Positions 44,114-52,545 of a stretch of 64,000 nt of DNA are shown piece after piece; the first letter of the stretch is position 1; each line of letters opens with the position of its first letter. Source of the stretch: JBOGOC01 sp050747525 (lineage in GTDB: Bacteria > Acidobacteriota > Polarisedimenticolia > JACPZX01 > DASXTC01). The notes under the pieces are model-generated. The model worked only from the letters and a program-made list of their open reading frames with translations, did not search any database and was not told the origin of the DNA. The position numbers were made by a program, and so were the translations under genes. The stretch spans positions 15,683 to 79,682 of the forward strand of contig JBOGOC010000027.1 of the NCBI GenBank assembly GCA_050747525.1, written 5' to 3'.

Positions 44114-45564
44114 GGCGTCAGTCTACCGTTCTTCTCCGGCCGGTTCACGTCCACCAGCTCCAGCGCGGGGCTCGAGCCGGGGTGGCTGGCCGACGGCCCG
44201 CGCACCAGGATGGCCAGCCGGCCGGGGAGCCCCTGTTCGCGCACCCAGCGGCGCGTCATTTCGGTCCAGTCGGCGGCGTGCCCCTTGCTGAGCAGTGGCT
44301 CGACGCCGTAGCTGAACAGGAGCCGCCTCAGCACGGCCAGGCTCGACGTGGGGGCGGCGATCCACACGGGCAGGCGGAAGCTGCAGATGCTGCGCGCCGT
44401 GCTTCCGGTGCGCGCCGGCACCACCACCGCGGCGGGGCGCGAGCAGGCCATGAGCGTCTCGACGCTCACCGCGAACAGGTCCGGCACGTCCAGGTCCATG
44501 TCGGGCGTCAGCGACTTGAGCCTCTCCCACAGGTCGACGCTCGGGCGGTGCGGTTCGGTGGCGGCCGCGATGCGGGCCAGTGTCTCCACCGACTCCACCG
44601 GGTAGCGGCCGGTGGCGGACTCGCCCGAGAGCATGACGGCGTCGGTGCCGTCCAGCACGGCGTTGGCCACGTCGGTGGCTTCGGCCCGCGTGGGCTGGCG
44701 CGAGACGGTCATCGACTCGAGCATCTGGGTGGCCGTGATGACCGGGCGCGCGGCGCGCACCGCCTTGCGGATGAGGATCTTCTGGAGGATGGCGATGCGC
44801 TCGATGGGAACCTCCACCCCCAGGTCGCCGCGCGCCACCATGAGGCCGTCGGCCGCGGCCAGGATGGCGTCGAGGTGATCCAGGGCCGACGCGCGCTCGA
44901 TCTTGGCGATCACGAACGGGTCGCCGCCCAGCGAGGCCGCGGCGTCGCGCAGGGCCCGGATGTCGGCATCGCTCTCCACGAACGACTGGCTGACCGCGTC
45001 CACCCCCTGCTCGATGGCGAAGGCCAGGCACTCGCGATCCCGCGGTGTGAAGGCTCCCACCCCGAGGTCGATCCCGGGAAGGTTGAGCCCCTTGCGCGAG
45101 CCCAGGCCGCCGCCCACCAGCACGCGGCAGCGGACGTCCTCTGCATTGACGCGCTCGACCTCGAGCTGGATGAGGCCGTCGTTGAGGAAGAGGCCATCAC
45201 CCGGCTTCACCACCCGCGGCAGCGGCTCGAAGCTGACCGAGGCTCCATCCCGGCTGCCGATCATCGGGCGCGTGGTCAGGGTGAAGGGCTGGCCGGCGGC
45301 CAGCTCGACCGGGTCGGGGGACACCGGGCCGATCCGCAGCTTGGGGCCGGGGAGATCGGCCAGGATGGCGATCTCCCGGCCCACCGTCCTCGAGGCCTCG
45401 CGCAGGGCGACCACGCGCCGCGCGTGCTCCTCGAACGTGCCGTGCGACAGGTTGAGGCGGGCCACGTTCATGCCGGCCCGGATCATCCGCTCCATCATCT
45501 CGGGAGCGTCCGATGCCGGGCCGATGGTGGCCACGATGCGGGTCTTGTGCGCCGGTAGAGTCAT
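44110..45564 (-). CDS. pyk: Pyruvate kinase
   Basis: The 484-residue glycolytic enzyme converts phosphoenolpyruvate and ADP to pyruvate and ATP. The N-terminal KTRIVATIGPAS, the substrate-site block ARLNLSHGTFEEHARRV, the catalytic-lysine region FVIAKIERASALDH, MVARGDLGVEVP and MLESM are all present. The C-terminal allosteric domain is complete. It overlaps the shortened nucleotidyltransferase-like gene by four bases. Its ribosome binding site is part of a long inverted repeat, so translation may be controlled. The pyruvate it makes could join pyruvate from the serine pathway. Confidence 0.96.
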   Translation of the reverse strand: MTLPAHKTRIVATIGPASDAPEMMERMIRAGMNVARLNLSHGTFEEHARRVVALREASRTVGREIAILADLPGPKLRIGPVSPDPVELAAGQPFTLTTRPMIGSRDGASVSFEPLPRVVKPGDGLFLNDGLIQLEVERVNAEDVRCRVLVGGGLGSRKGLNLPGIDLGVGAFTPRDRECLAFAIEQGVDAVSQSFVESDADIRALRDAAASLGGDPFVIAKIERASALDHLDAILAAADGLMVARGDLGVEVPIERIAILQKILIRKAVRAARPVITATQMLESMTVSRQPTRAEATDVANAVLDGTDAVMLSGESATGRYPVESVETLARIAAATEPHRPSVDLWERLKSLTPDMDLDVPDLFAVSVETLMACSRPAAVVVPARTGSTARSICSFRLPVWIAAPTSSLAVLRRLLFSYGVEPLLSKGHAADWTEMTRRWVREQGLPGRLAILVRGPSASHPGSSPALELVDVNRPEKNGRLTP

Positions 45565-45566
45565 TG

Positions 45567-45625
45567 GACGGCCCCTCCCTCTCGTTCAGGCCGGGTCATG
45601 TTCCAATCTGAGGGGAGGGGCCGTC
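45567..45625 (-). promoter_or_regulatory. Inverted repeat covering the pyruvate kinase ribosome binding site
   Basis: The 13-base arms GACGGCCCCTCCC (45567-45579) and GGGAGGGGCCGTC (45613-45625) are perfect complements around a 33-base loop. On the minus-strand message the second arm contains the purine-rich GGGAGGGG Shine-Dalgarno of pyruvate kinase, which ends close to its ATG at 45564. Pairing would block ribosome entry. No T-tract follows, so it is not a typical intrinsic terminator for the upstream gene, though it may reduce read-through from it. Confidence 0.6.
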
Positions 45626-45642
45626 AAGAAAGGCGGGATGTC

Positions 45643-46347
45643 TCAGTCGGCGTCGTCCACCTCGGTCAGCCGCAGCACACCGTCGATGATCAGTCCCACC
45701 CCCGGGGCGTAGACCTTTCGGGACTGTGAGCCAGGCTCGAGAGGAGTCGTCTCGATCACCTCCACGGCGTTCCTGAACCGCCCCGCGGGGGTGTCGATGG
45801 TGAGCCCCATGCGGGTGTTCTCGGCGCGGTCCATCGCCACGTTGGGGGCGATCTCCTGGAAGTACCGCGAGCCCAGAAGGAACGAGCCGGGCATGATGAC
45901 GCCGGCCCGTGCCCCGTTGCGCCCCGCCCTCCAGGCGCCGTCGTGCGACACCGTCCCGTCGTCCTCGAAGATGTCCACGTCCTCCCCCAGGTAGAACATG
46001 TTGCCGGTCTGCTTGCAGAACGCGAAGAAATTGCGGGAGACCTCCTTGAGCTCCCCGTCGGCCCACTCGCGCTCTTCCACCACGCGGGCCAGCACCCACC
46101 CGGCCCCCGGGACGTTGATGGCCAGCGTGTCGCGCAGCACCCGGATGCGCAGCTCGACCAGCTCGCCGTCGTCATCTCCCTCGTAGAAGAGCGTGTACCC
46201 CGGCTCGAGCACGAAGAACTGATTGCGCCCGATGGTGGAGAACGTGCAGGCTCCGATGTTGAAGTCCGTCGTGAACGGCGGCTCGGCCGCCATGGCAGCG
46301 ACGGCAGACAGGACACACACTGCGGCCACGATGCTTCGACTCATCAT
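45643..46347 (-). CDS. Secreted protein of unknown function
   Basis: The 234-residue protein has a signal peptide (to about AAMAAE) and a mature part with segments FVLEPGYTLFYEGDDDGELV, LARVVEEREWADGELKEVS and VYAPGVGLIIDG. It is acidic and beta-rich, with a single-domain look, and I do not recognise the family. AAGGAGGG lies seven bases before the ATG. It is upstream of pyruvate kinase on the same strand, with the inverted repeat between them, so it may share a transcript. The mature protein is predicted to be periplasmic. Confidence 0.75.
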   Translation of the reverse strand: MMSRSIVAAVCVLSAVAAMAAEPPFTTDFNIGACTFSTIGRNQFFVLEPGYTLFYEGDDDGELVELRIRVLRDTLAINVPGAGWVLARVVEEREWADGELKEVSRNFFAFCKQTGNMFYLGEDVDIFEDDGTVSHDGAWRAGRNGARAGVIMPGSFLLGSRYFQEIAPNVAMDRAENTRMGLTIDTPAGRFRNAVEVIETTPLEPGSQSRKVYAPGVGLIIDGVLRLTEVDDAD

Positions 46348-46436
46348 GCGTTGCCCTCCTTCGGCGGTGAGAGGGGCATACGCGAAACAATCCTCTGGGT
46401 GATACCCTCCCCCATTGGCCGTCACCGGAGGCGCGC

Positions 46437-48125
46437 ATGAAGAGCGATTTGGAGATCGCCCAGTCCGTCAAGCTGAAAGACATTGGAGAGATAGCCGCTT
46501 CGGCAGGCATCAGGGACTCGGAGCTGGAGCGGTATGGACGTCACAAGGCCAAGATCGACCTGTCCATCCTGGGCCGGCTGGCTGACCGGCCCGACGGCCG
46601 CTACATCATGGTCACGGCCATCACCCCCACGCCGCTGGGTGAAGGCAAGACCGTCACCAACATCTCGCTCGCCCTGGGACTGGCGCGCCTCGGCAAACGC
46701 GTGATCAACACGCTGCGCCAGCCTTCGATGGGCCCGGTCTTCGGGGTGAAGGGAGGGGCCACCGGCGGCGGGCTGGCGCAGGTCCTTCCGATGGAGGATA
46801 TCAATCTCCATTTCACGGGGGACATCCACGCAGTGGCGGCCGCGCACAACCTGCTGGCCGCCATGCTCGACAATCACCTGCATCACGGCAACGTGCTGGG
46901 GTTCGATCCCAAGGAGGTCTACTGGAACCGCACCCTGGACATGAACGATCGGACGCTGCGCCAGATCGTGATCGGCCTGGGCGGGACACCCAACGGGATC
47001 ACGCGCGAGTCGGGCTATGACATCACTGCCGCCTCCGAGGTGATGGCCATCCTGGCGCTTGCGGAGGGATACGCCGATCTCAAGAAGAGGATCGGCTCCA
47101 TCCTGGTGGGGGTCTCTCGAGCCGGGCGGCCGATCTGGTGCCGCGAGCTGGCGGCGCAAGGGGCGATGGCGGCGCTGCTGCGCGACGCCCTGAAGCCCAA
47201 CCTGGTGCAGACCATCGAGGGGACGCCGTGCCTGATGCACGCGGGCCCCTTCGCCAACGTGGCCCACGGCAACAACTCGATCCTGGCGGATCGGATCGCC
47301 CTCAAGCTGGCCGACTTCGTGGTCACCGAGAGCGGCTTCGGATCGGACACCGGCGCCGAGAAGTTCGTCGACATCAAGTGCCGCATGTCGGGGCTGAAGC
47401 CGCACGCGGCGGTGCTGGTGGCGACGGTGCGCGCGCTGAAGATGTACGGAGGAGCGTTCCGCAACCTCAAGGACCGCAAGGCGGTCGAGACCGAGAACGT
47501 GGATGCCGTGCTGCGCGGGTGCGCCAACCTCGACAAGCACGTCGAGAACGTGCGGATGTTCGGCCTGCCGGTGGTGGTGGCCATCAACCGCTTCCCCTCC
47601 GACACCGACCGCGAGATCGAGGCCGTGATCGCGCGCGCCATCGAGGCCGGCGCCGCGGCCGCCGTCCCGCACGAAGGAGTCGCGCGCGGAGGAGAGGGGG
47701 CGGTGGCGCTGGCGCGGGCCGTGGTGGCGGCGTCGGAGCAGGGCCCGGCCCCGGTGCGCTACCTGTACGATCTGGACCAGCCCATCGAAGACAAGATCGG
47801 CATCATCGCGCGCGAGGTGTACGGGGCCGGCGAGGTGGACCTCTCTCCGAAGGCGAGGCGGCGCATCGACTTCTTCAACGAGTGCGGGCTGTCGCGGCTC
47901 CCCATCTGCATGGCCAAGACGCCGGCGTCGCTGTCGCACGATCCGTCCCTGCGGGGCCGGCCCCGCGGGTTCAAGTTCCCGATCACCGACATCCGGGCCG
48001 CGGCGGGCGCCGGCTTCATCTACCCGCTGGCGGGGGAGATCATGACGATGCCGGGCCTTCCCACCACCCCGTCGGCGGCCAACGTGGACGTGGACGAGAC
48101 CGGCCGGATCACGGGGCTGTTCTGA
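46437..48125 (+). CDS. fhs: Formate-tetrahydrofolate ligase
   Basis: This 562-residue enzyme activates formate with ATP and tetrahydrofolate to 10-formyl-THF, feeding one-carbon metabolism. The P-loop TPLGEGKT (about 65-72), the signature QPSMGPVFGVKGGATGGG, and the conserved DIHAVAAAHNLLAAMLDN and FGSDTGAEKFVDIKCR are present. It could consume formate released by pyruvate formate-lyase of the upstream region. The next gene starts one base after its stop. No reductive acetyl-CoA pathway genes are visible. Confidence 0.97.
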   Translation: MKSDLEIAQSVKLKDIGEIAASAGIRDSELERYGRHKAKIDLSILGRLADRPDGRYIMVTAITPTPLGEGKTVTNISLALGLARLGKRVINTLRQPSMGPVFGVKGGATGGGLAQVLPMEDINLHFTGDIHAVAAAHNLLAAMLDNHLHHGNVLGFDPKEVYWNRTLDMNDRTLRQIVIGLGGTPNGITRESGYDITAASEVMAILALAEGYADLKKRIGSILVGVSRAGRPIWCRELAAQGAMAALLRDALKPNLVQTIEGTPCLMHAGPFANVAHGNNSILADRIALKLADFVVTESGFGSDTGAEKFVDIKCRMSGLKPHAAVLVATVRALKMYGGAFRNLKDRKAVETENVDAVLRGCANLDKHVENVRMFGLPVVVAINRFPSDTDREIEAVIARAIEAGAAAAVPHEGVARGGEGAVALARAVVAASEQGPAPVRYLYDLDQPIEDKIGIIAREVYGAGEVDLSPKARRRIDFFNECGLSRLPICMAKTPASLSHDPSLRGRPRGFKFPITDIRAAAGAGFIYPLAGEIMTMPGLPTTPSAANVDVDETGRITGLF

Positions 48126-48126
48126 C

Positions 48127-48795
48127 GTGAGCCGGGCATGGGTGAGGGCGGCCGCCGTGGCGGGGCTTCTCGCGGCGGGGACCTCCCTCCCGCAGGGCGC
48201 CACGGTGCGCGGCACCGTCTCGATCCGGGAACGGGGCGGCGCGGCGGGTGATCCGTCACGGGCCGTGGTGTGGATCGAAGCGGCTCCCACGACTCCCATG
48301 GCTTCGCGCGAAGCGGTCATCCTGATGTCGGACAAGACCTTCGATCCGCCGGTGGTGACCGTGCCGGCCGGCTCGCGCGTCGCGTTTCCCAACGCCGACC
48401 CGATCCTGCACAACGTCTTCTCCGTCTCGCGCGGCAACAGCTTCGACCTGGGACTGTACGGGCGCGGCGAGGGGCGGGTTGTGGCGCTGAACGACCCCGG
48501 CGTGGTGCGCGTGTACTGCAACGTCCATCCGCAGATGGAAGCCTTCGTGGTGGTGACGCCCGGCCCGTGGGCGGCCCGGCCGGCGGCCGACGGGTCGTAC
48601 GTCCTGGACGACGTGCCGCAGGGACGCATCGAGGTGCGGGTGTGGGACGAGCGAGGCGGGTCGGATGTCCGCACCGTCGAGGTGGCACCGGGCGCGGAAG
48701 CCACGGCGGACTTCACGCTGGACGCCGCCGGGTGGCGCCGCCGTCCCCACCTCAACAAGAACGGCCAGCCCTACATGGGGAAGGATCGCTATTGA
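48127..48795 (+). CDS. Exported cupredoxin-like copper protein
   Basis: The 222-residue protein has a signal peptide and a cupredoxin-type fold. The likely type-1 copper ligands are H95 in ILHNVFS, C131, H134 and M137 in VYCNVHPQM, all in the right order. A short carboxypeptidase-like or CarboxypepD_reg segment follows (LDDVPQGRIEVRVWDERG). It starts at a GTG one base after the formate-THF ligase stop. Together with the downstream kinase and barrel genes it suggests an envelope role, such as electron transfer or copper binding. The link to folate metabolism is not explained. Confidence 0.85.
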   Translation: MSRAWVRAAAVAGLLAAGTSLPQGATVRGTVSIRERGGAAGDPSRAVVWIEAAPTTPMASREAVILMSDKTFDPPVVTVPAGSRVAFPNADPILHNVFSVSRGNSFDLGLYGRGEGRVVALNDPGVVRVYCNVHPQMEAFVVVTPGPWAARPAADGSYVLDDVPQGRIEVRVWDERGGSDVRTVEVAPGAEATADFTLDAAGWRRRPHLNKNGQPYMGKDRY

Positions 48796-50810
48796 GGCGG
48801 GGGCTGGCGTGGCGCATCGGTGCGCTGATGGCCATCCTGGCCGCGGGGCTGATCCTGGCCGGCGTCGCCGCTGTCTGGACGCGCACCCGCCAGCAGGCCG
48901 GCCCGGCCCTGGAGAGATCGGTCCGCCGAGCGCTCGATCTGGTGGACGAGGCCGTGGCCGATCGGCTGGATCGACTCGACCTGATCGCGCGGCTGCTGGC
49001 GAACGATCCCCCCTTCCGCGCCTACGTGGCCGAGGGGGACCGTGCCTCCATCGTGGACAACCTCACCGACCGGCTGGCTCTCTACGGCTGCGACGCGTTC
49101 GTGATCGCCGATGCGCGCGGCGTCACGCTGGCCGACACGCACCGCAGAGATGCGGCGGCCGCCATGGCGGATGAGGCCGTCCCCGCGCCGCTGAGCCGCG
49201 TCCTGGAAGGTGAGCCTGCCCGTGGTGTCTGGGCCGACGCTGCGGGGAACGTCTTCCTGGGGGCCGCGGTCCCGTTTCCGGCGGGAGAGGCGGCCGCCCT
49301 GCTCGCGGTGCAGGCCGTGGATGCGGACCTGGCCTCCGCGCTCAGCCGGATGGCGGGGGCTGAGCTGGCGTTCCTGTCCGGCCCGGTGGAGTCTCCGCGC
49401 CAGGGAGCCGGCACGCTGGCCGTGCCGCGTCCCGAGCTGACCCGCCTGCTGGCGGGCTTCGGCCCCGATGCCGAGCCGCGCCGCGTCACGCTGGAAGGGG
49501 AGGACTTCGTGGCCGCTGCCATGAGCCTGCCGGGCGAGGACGGCGAGGCACCGGCACGGTTCGTGGCGCTGCGCTCGGTGGACCGGGAGCTGGCCTCCTT
49601 CCGCAAGATCGAGTCGACGCTCGTGCTGGTGGGGATCGCGGCCCTGCCGGTGGCGCTGGGTCTGGGCGTCATCGTGGCCCGTCGCATCACGCGCCCGATC
49701 GCGGTGCTGGCGCACGCCACCGAGCGCGTGCGTGCGGGGGACTACGCCGCGCCTCTTCCCCCGGAGACCAACGACGAGGTCGGCGCGCTGACGGCGGCCT
49801 TTCGCATGATGGTGGCGCAGCTCAAAGAGAAAGAAGACCTCGACGCGTGGATCGGGGCCCTGGCGGCGCGGACCGCGGGACCCGAGGCGCCCGGGCCCAG
49901 TCCCGTGACGTGGTCGGAAGGGGCGTCGCTGGCCACCACGTTATCCCCGCCATCGTCCGCCGGGCCCGTGGAGATGAGGCCGGGCGCCGTGCTGCTGGGG
50001 CGCTTCCGTGTGGTGGAGCCGCTGGGCGCGGGAGGCATGGGCGCGGTGTGGAAGGCGCGCGACGAGAAGCTGCGCGAGTTCGTGGCCATCAAGGTGCTGT
50101 CCCCCGAGCTGGTGGCCGCGCAGCCCGATCTGGCGGAGCGCTTCCGCCAGGAGATCCGCCTGGCGCGGCGCGTCACCCACCGCAACGTCCTGCGCACGCA
50201 CGAGCTGCTGGAGCTGGGAGGAACGCTGGCCATCCTGATGGAGTGTGTCGACGGAGTCCCCCTCAAGGCTCTTCTCGAGGCCGGGCGGCTTCCCCTGGCC
50301 GCCGCGATGCGCATCGCGCGCCAGATCTGCGCCGGGCTGGACGCGGCCCACGAGCAGGGAGTGGTTCACCGCGACCTGAAGCCGGCCAACGTGCTGGTCG
50401 ACTCGGCCGGGGGCGTGAAGATCGCCGACTTCGGCCTGGCGCGCGCCGCCGACTCCGGCGAGGGCGCCACGCGCGCCGGCTCGGTGCTGGGGACGCCGCA
50501 CTACATGTCGCCCGAGCAGGCCTCCGGTGGGACGGCCGATCGGCGCTCGGATGTCTACTCCGCCGGCGTTCTCTTCTACGAGATGTTCTGCGGGATGCGG
50601 CCCTTCACGGCCGACACCACGGTGGCGCTGCTGCGCGCCCACCTCGACACGCCGCCCCCGGCGCCGCGCTCCATCAATCCGGGGATGTCGGCCTCGCTCG
50701 AGGCGGTGCTCCTGCGCGCGCTGGCCAAGGACCCCCAGGCCCGCTTCGCGTCGGCGCGGGAGCTGTCCGAGGCGCTCGCCGCCGCGGCGGCCGAGGGGCT
50801 GGCGGCATGA
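48792..50810 (+). CDS. Transmembrane sensor Ser/Thr kinase with HAMP domain
   Basis: The roughly 672-residue protein starts at a TTG (TTGA overlap with the cupredoxin stop). It has an N-terminal transmembrane helix (9-30), an extracytoplasmic sensor region to about residue 273, a second helix (275-297), a HAMP linker (about 296-350) and a Hanks-type kinase domain (about 400-665). Motifs are LGAGGMGAVWKARD (ATP loop), VVHRDLKPANVL (catalytic loop), IADFGLAR and GTPHYMSPEQ. Most bacterial Ser/Thr kinases have the kinase at the N-terminus, so this order resembles a histidine-kinase or chemoreceptor input joined to a Ser/Thr kinase output. The target is unknown. Confidence 0.93.
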   Translation: MRRGLAWRIGALMAILAAGLILAGVAAVWTRTRQQAGPALERSVRRALDLVDEAVADRLDRLDLIARLLANDPPFRAYVAEGDRASIVDNLTDRLALYGCDAFVIADARGVTLADTHRRDAAAAMADEAVPAPLSRVLEGEPARGVWADAAGNVFLGAAVPFPAGEAAALLAVQAVDADLASALSRMAGAELAFLSGPVESPRQGAGTLAVPRPELTRLLAGFGPDAEPRRVTLEGEDFVAAAMSLPGEDGEAPARFVALRSVDRELASFRKIESTLVLVGIAALPVALGLGVIVARRITRPIAVLAHATERVRAGDYAAPLPPETNDEVGALTAAFRMMVAQLKEKEDLDAWIGALAARTAGPEAPGPSPVTWSEGASLATTLSPPSSAGPVEMRPGAVLLGRFRVVEPLGAGGMGAVWKARDEKLREFVAIKVLSPELVAAQPDLAERFRQEIRLARRVTHRNVLRTHELLELGGTLAILMECVDGVPLKALLEAGRLPLAAAMRIARQICAGLDAAHEQGVVHRDLKPANVLVDSAGGVKIADFGLARAADSGEGATRAGSVLGTPHYMSPEQASGGTADRRSDVYSAGVLFYEMFCGMRPFTADTTVALLRAHLDTPPPAPRSINPGMSASLEAVLLRALAKDPQARFASARELSEALAAAAAEGLAA

Positions 50811-51877
50811 GGCGCGCGGCGCTCGCGATGGCGGCGCTGGTGCTGACCCTGGGGCCGCTCGCCGCGCAGGAGGGAGGCGAGCCCGGCGCGGGCCGTTACC
50901 ACCCGACCGGCGACCTGTTCGTGCGGTTCGAGGCGGTGCGCGACGCGCCCAACTCGCTCACCGCCAACTTCGAAAGGGCGCGTCTCAGGTTCCGCCCGGG
51001 CATGGAGGCCTTTTTCTACCAGGGGAGGCTCGTGCTCGGAGCGGGGATCCTGGCCTCCATCGCCAGCGATAACAACGACGACAACGGGATCCGCCAGGAC
51101 AACTTCATATCGGACGACTTGGCCGCCGACCGCCTGTACGTGCGCCTGACGGCGCCGCGGGCGGCCATCTCGGGAACGGTCGGGATGTTCGAGACGCCTT
51201 TTGCCGGGACCCAGGTCCTGTGGGACAGGGACATTCGCTTCATCGGGGCGGCCGCCGGGTGGGAGCTTCCCCCGGGAAGGATGACGGGGCAGCGCGTGCT
51301 GGCCGCGTTCTCCAAAGGCAGCCAGAATCACGAGGATCAGAGCCTGGTCGGGGCCGTCCGCTGGGAGGGCGAGGCCGGGGCCGGTTTCTCGTTCGGGACG
51401 GCGCTGTGGGTCTTCGGCAACACCGACGTGCTGGTGGACGTGGGTCTGGCGCGCACCAACGCGCTGGTCCTGGGGGGCGAGGCTCTTCTCTCCGACTATC
51501 AGGTCGCGGACGTGACGATCGGCTGGGAGCACCTCGGAGAAAAGCGTCCCTTCCGCACCCGGTTCGACTTCCTCTACAACTTTGGCGCCGACGACCAGCG
51601 CACGGGGGGAGATCTCCTCGTGGAATGGGGGCAGCTGCAGGACCGGGGCACCTGGCGCGTGCTGCTGATCCTCCAGCGCATCGAGCAGGACGCCGCCCTG
51701 GCCGCCTTCGGCGGGGACGAATGGTGGTTCCGCACGCGGCAGCGCGGGGCGCGCCTGTCCTTCGCCTACGCGCTGGCCCGCAACGTCGCCGTCGAGGCGT
51801 CGTGGCTCCAGCAGCGCCGCGACGATCTCGACGACTGGCTCGTACGGGCCTTCGTCGATTTCACCATCCTGTTCTAG
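50807..51877 (+). CDS. Predicted outer-membrane porin-like barrel
   Basis: The 356-residue protein starts at an ATG overlapping the kinase stop as ATGA. It has a signal peptide (to about PLAAQ) and barrel-like strands such as TGDLFVRFEAVRDAPNSL and ADRLYVRLTAPRAAISGTVG, ending ...AFVDFTILF with a C-terminal aromatic residue typical of barrels that use the Bam machinery. No specific family is clear. Being at the end of the fhs-cupredoxin-kinase operon suggests that the kinase regulates or senses an envelope process linked to this pore. Confidence 0.82.
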   Translation: MRRAALAMAALVLTLGPLAAQEGGEPGAGRYHPTGDLFVRFEAVRDAPNSLTANFERARLRFRPGMEAFFYQGRLVLGAGILASIASDNNDDNGIRQDNFISDDLAADRLYVRLTAPRAAISGTVGMFETPFAGTQVLWDRDIRFIGAAAGWELPPGRMTGQRVLAAFSKGSQNHEDQSLVGAVRWEGEAGAGFSFGTALWVFGNTDVLVDVGLARTNALVLGGEALLSDYQVADVTIGWEHLGEKRPFRTRFDFLYNFGADDQRTGGDLLVEWGQLQDRGTWRVLLILQRIEQDAALAAFGGDEWWFRTRQRGARLSFAYALARNVAVEASWLQQRRDDLDDWLVRAFVDFTILF

Positions 51878-51918
51878 ACCCGACCGAACGAGGCGTCCAG
51901 CGCCAGCGAATCAGGTCA

Positions 51919-52545
51919 TCACGGACTCTCAGTCCGGCTGGCGAGCGCGGCTGCCAGTCCGACCCGGGCGCGGTCGAGACTGGAGCTCAGCGCGGCGTTC
52001 AACGTGTCGACGATACCGCCGACCGTAGAGGCAGGAGAGTTCGCCTCGGCTTCGAGAATCGTCTTCCAGACGACGCCCGCGTCCTTCAGGCGGAGCGTCA
52101 ACGAAAGACGCATGCGCGCCCGCGGGGCTGAGGGACCGCCGATCTCCTCGATCTCCAGGACACGGCCTTCGAGCACCCCCGAGTAGTCGCGGCCGGACGA
52201 AGCCGGCTCGACAAGCGTGATTCCGGCGGTCCCTTGGAGACCTTCCGATACGACGCGGGGAAGCATTCTGGAGAGCGGAGCTGCCCACCGGTGGTAGGCG
52301 TAGAAACCAACTTCGGGAGAGCTCTGCGACTGACGGTAAACGATCCGGTCCTGGTCGTAGGGTGGATCGACCTCGAATGTCAGAACACCGATCGAGAGCC
52401 CTTGTCCGGTGAGATCGGGGGATGCCGCCGTCGACCCGTCCTGACGTATCTGAAGAGTGTAGTAGTGAGTGGGCGGGATCTTCGCGCAGGCCAGGCTTGC
52501 CAGCGCGATGATTGAAGCTGTCAGTAGGCCGGTCCGCAAAATCAC
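51919..52545 (-). CDS. ABC-transport auxiliary lipoprotein (Mla/Pqi type)
   Basis: This 208-residue lipoprotein has a signal peptide ending with a lipobox-like LASLAC. The mature part matches the ABC_trans_aux family, with segments THYYTLQIRQDG, LTFEVDPPYDQDRIVYRQS and MLPRVVSEGLQ. Such proteins are outer-membrane or periplasmic partners of MCE-type transport systems, for example PqiC. It is the last gene of the lipid transport operon and overlaps the MCE gene by four bases. Location on the outer membrane is likely from the signal. Confidence 0.85.
   Translation of the reverse strand: MILRTGLLTASIIALASLACAKIPPTHYYTLQIRQDGSTAASPDLTGQGLSIGVLTFEVDPPYDQDRIVYRQSQSSPEVGFYAYHRWAAPLSRMLPRVVSEGLQGTAGITLVEPASSGRDYSGVLEGRVLEIEEIGGPSAPRARMRLSLTLRLKDAGVVWKTILEAEANSPASTVGGIVDTLNAALSSSLDRARVGLAAALASRTESP

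Noticed and set aside
45567..45625. Reading the inverted repeat before pyk as an intrinsic terminator for the upstream secreted protein
   Set aside because: The loop is 33 bases and no T-run follows on the minus strand; masking the ribosome binding site explains its place better.
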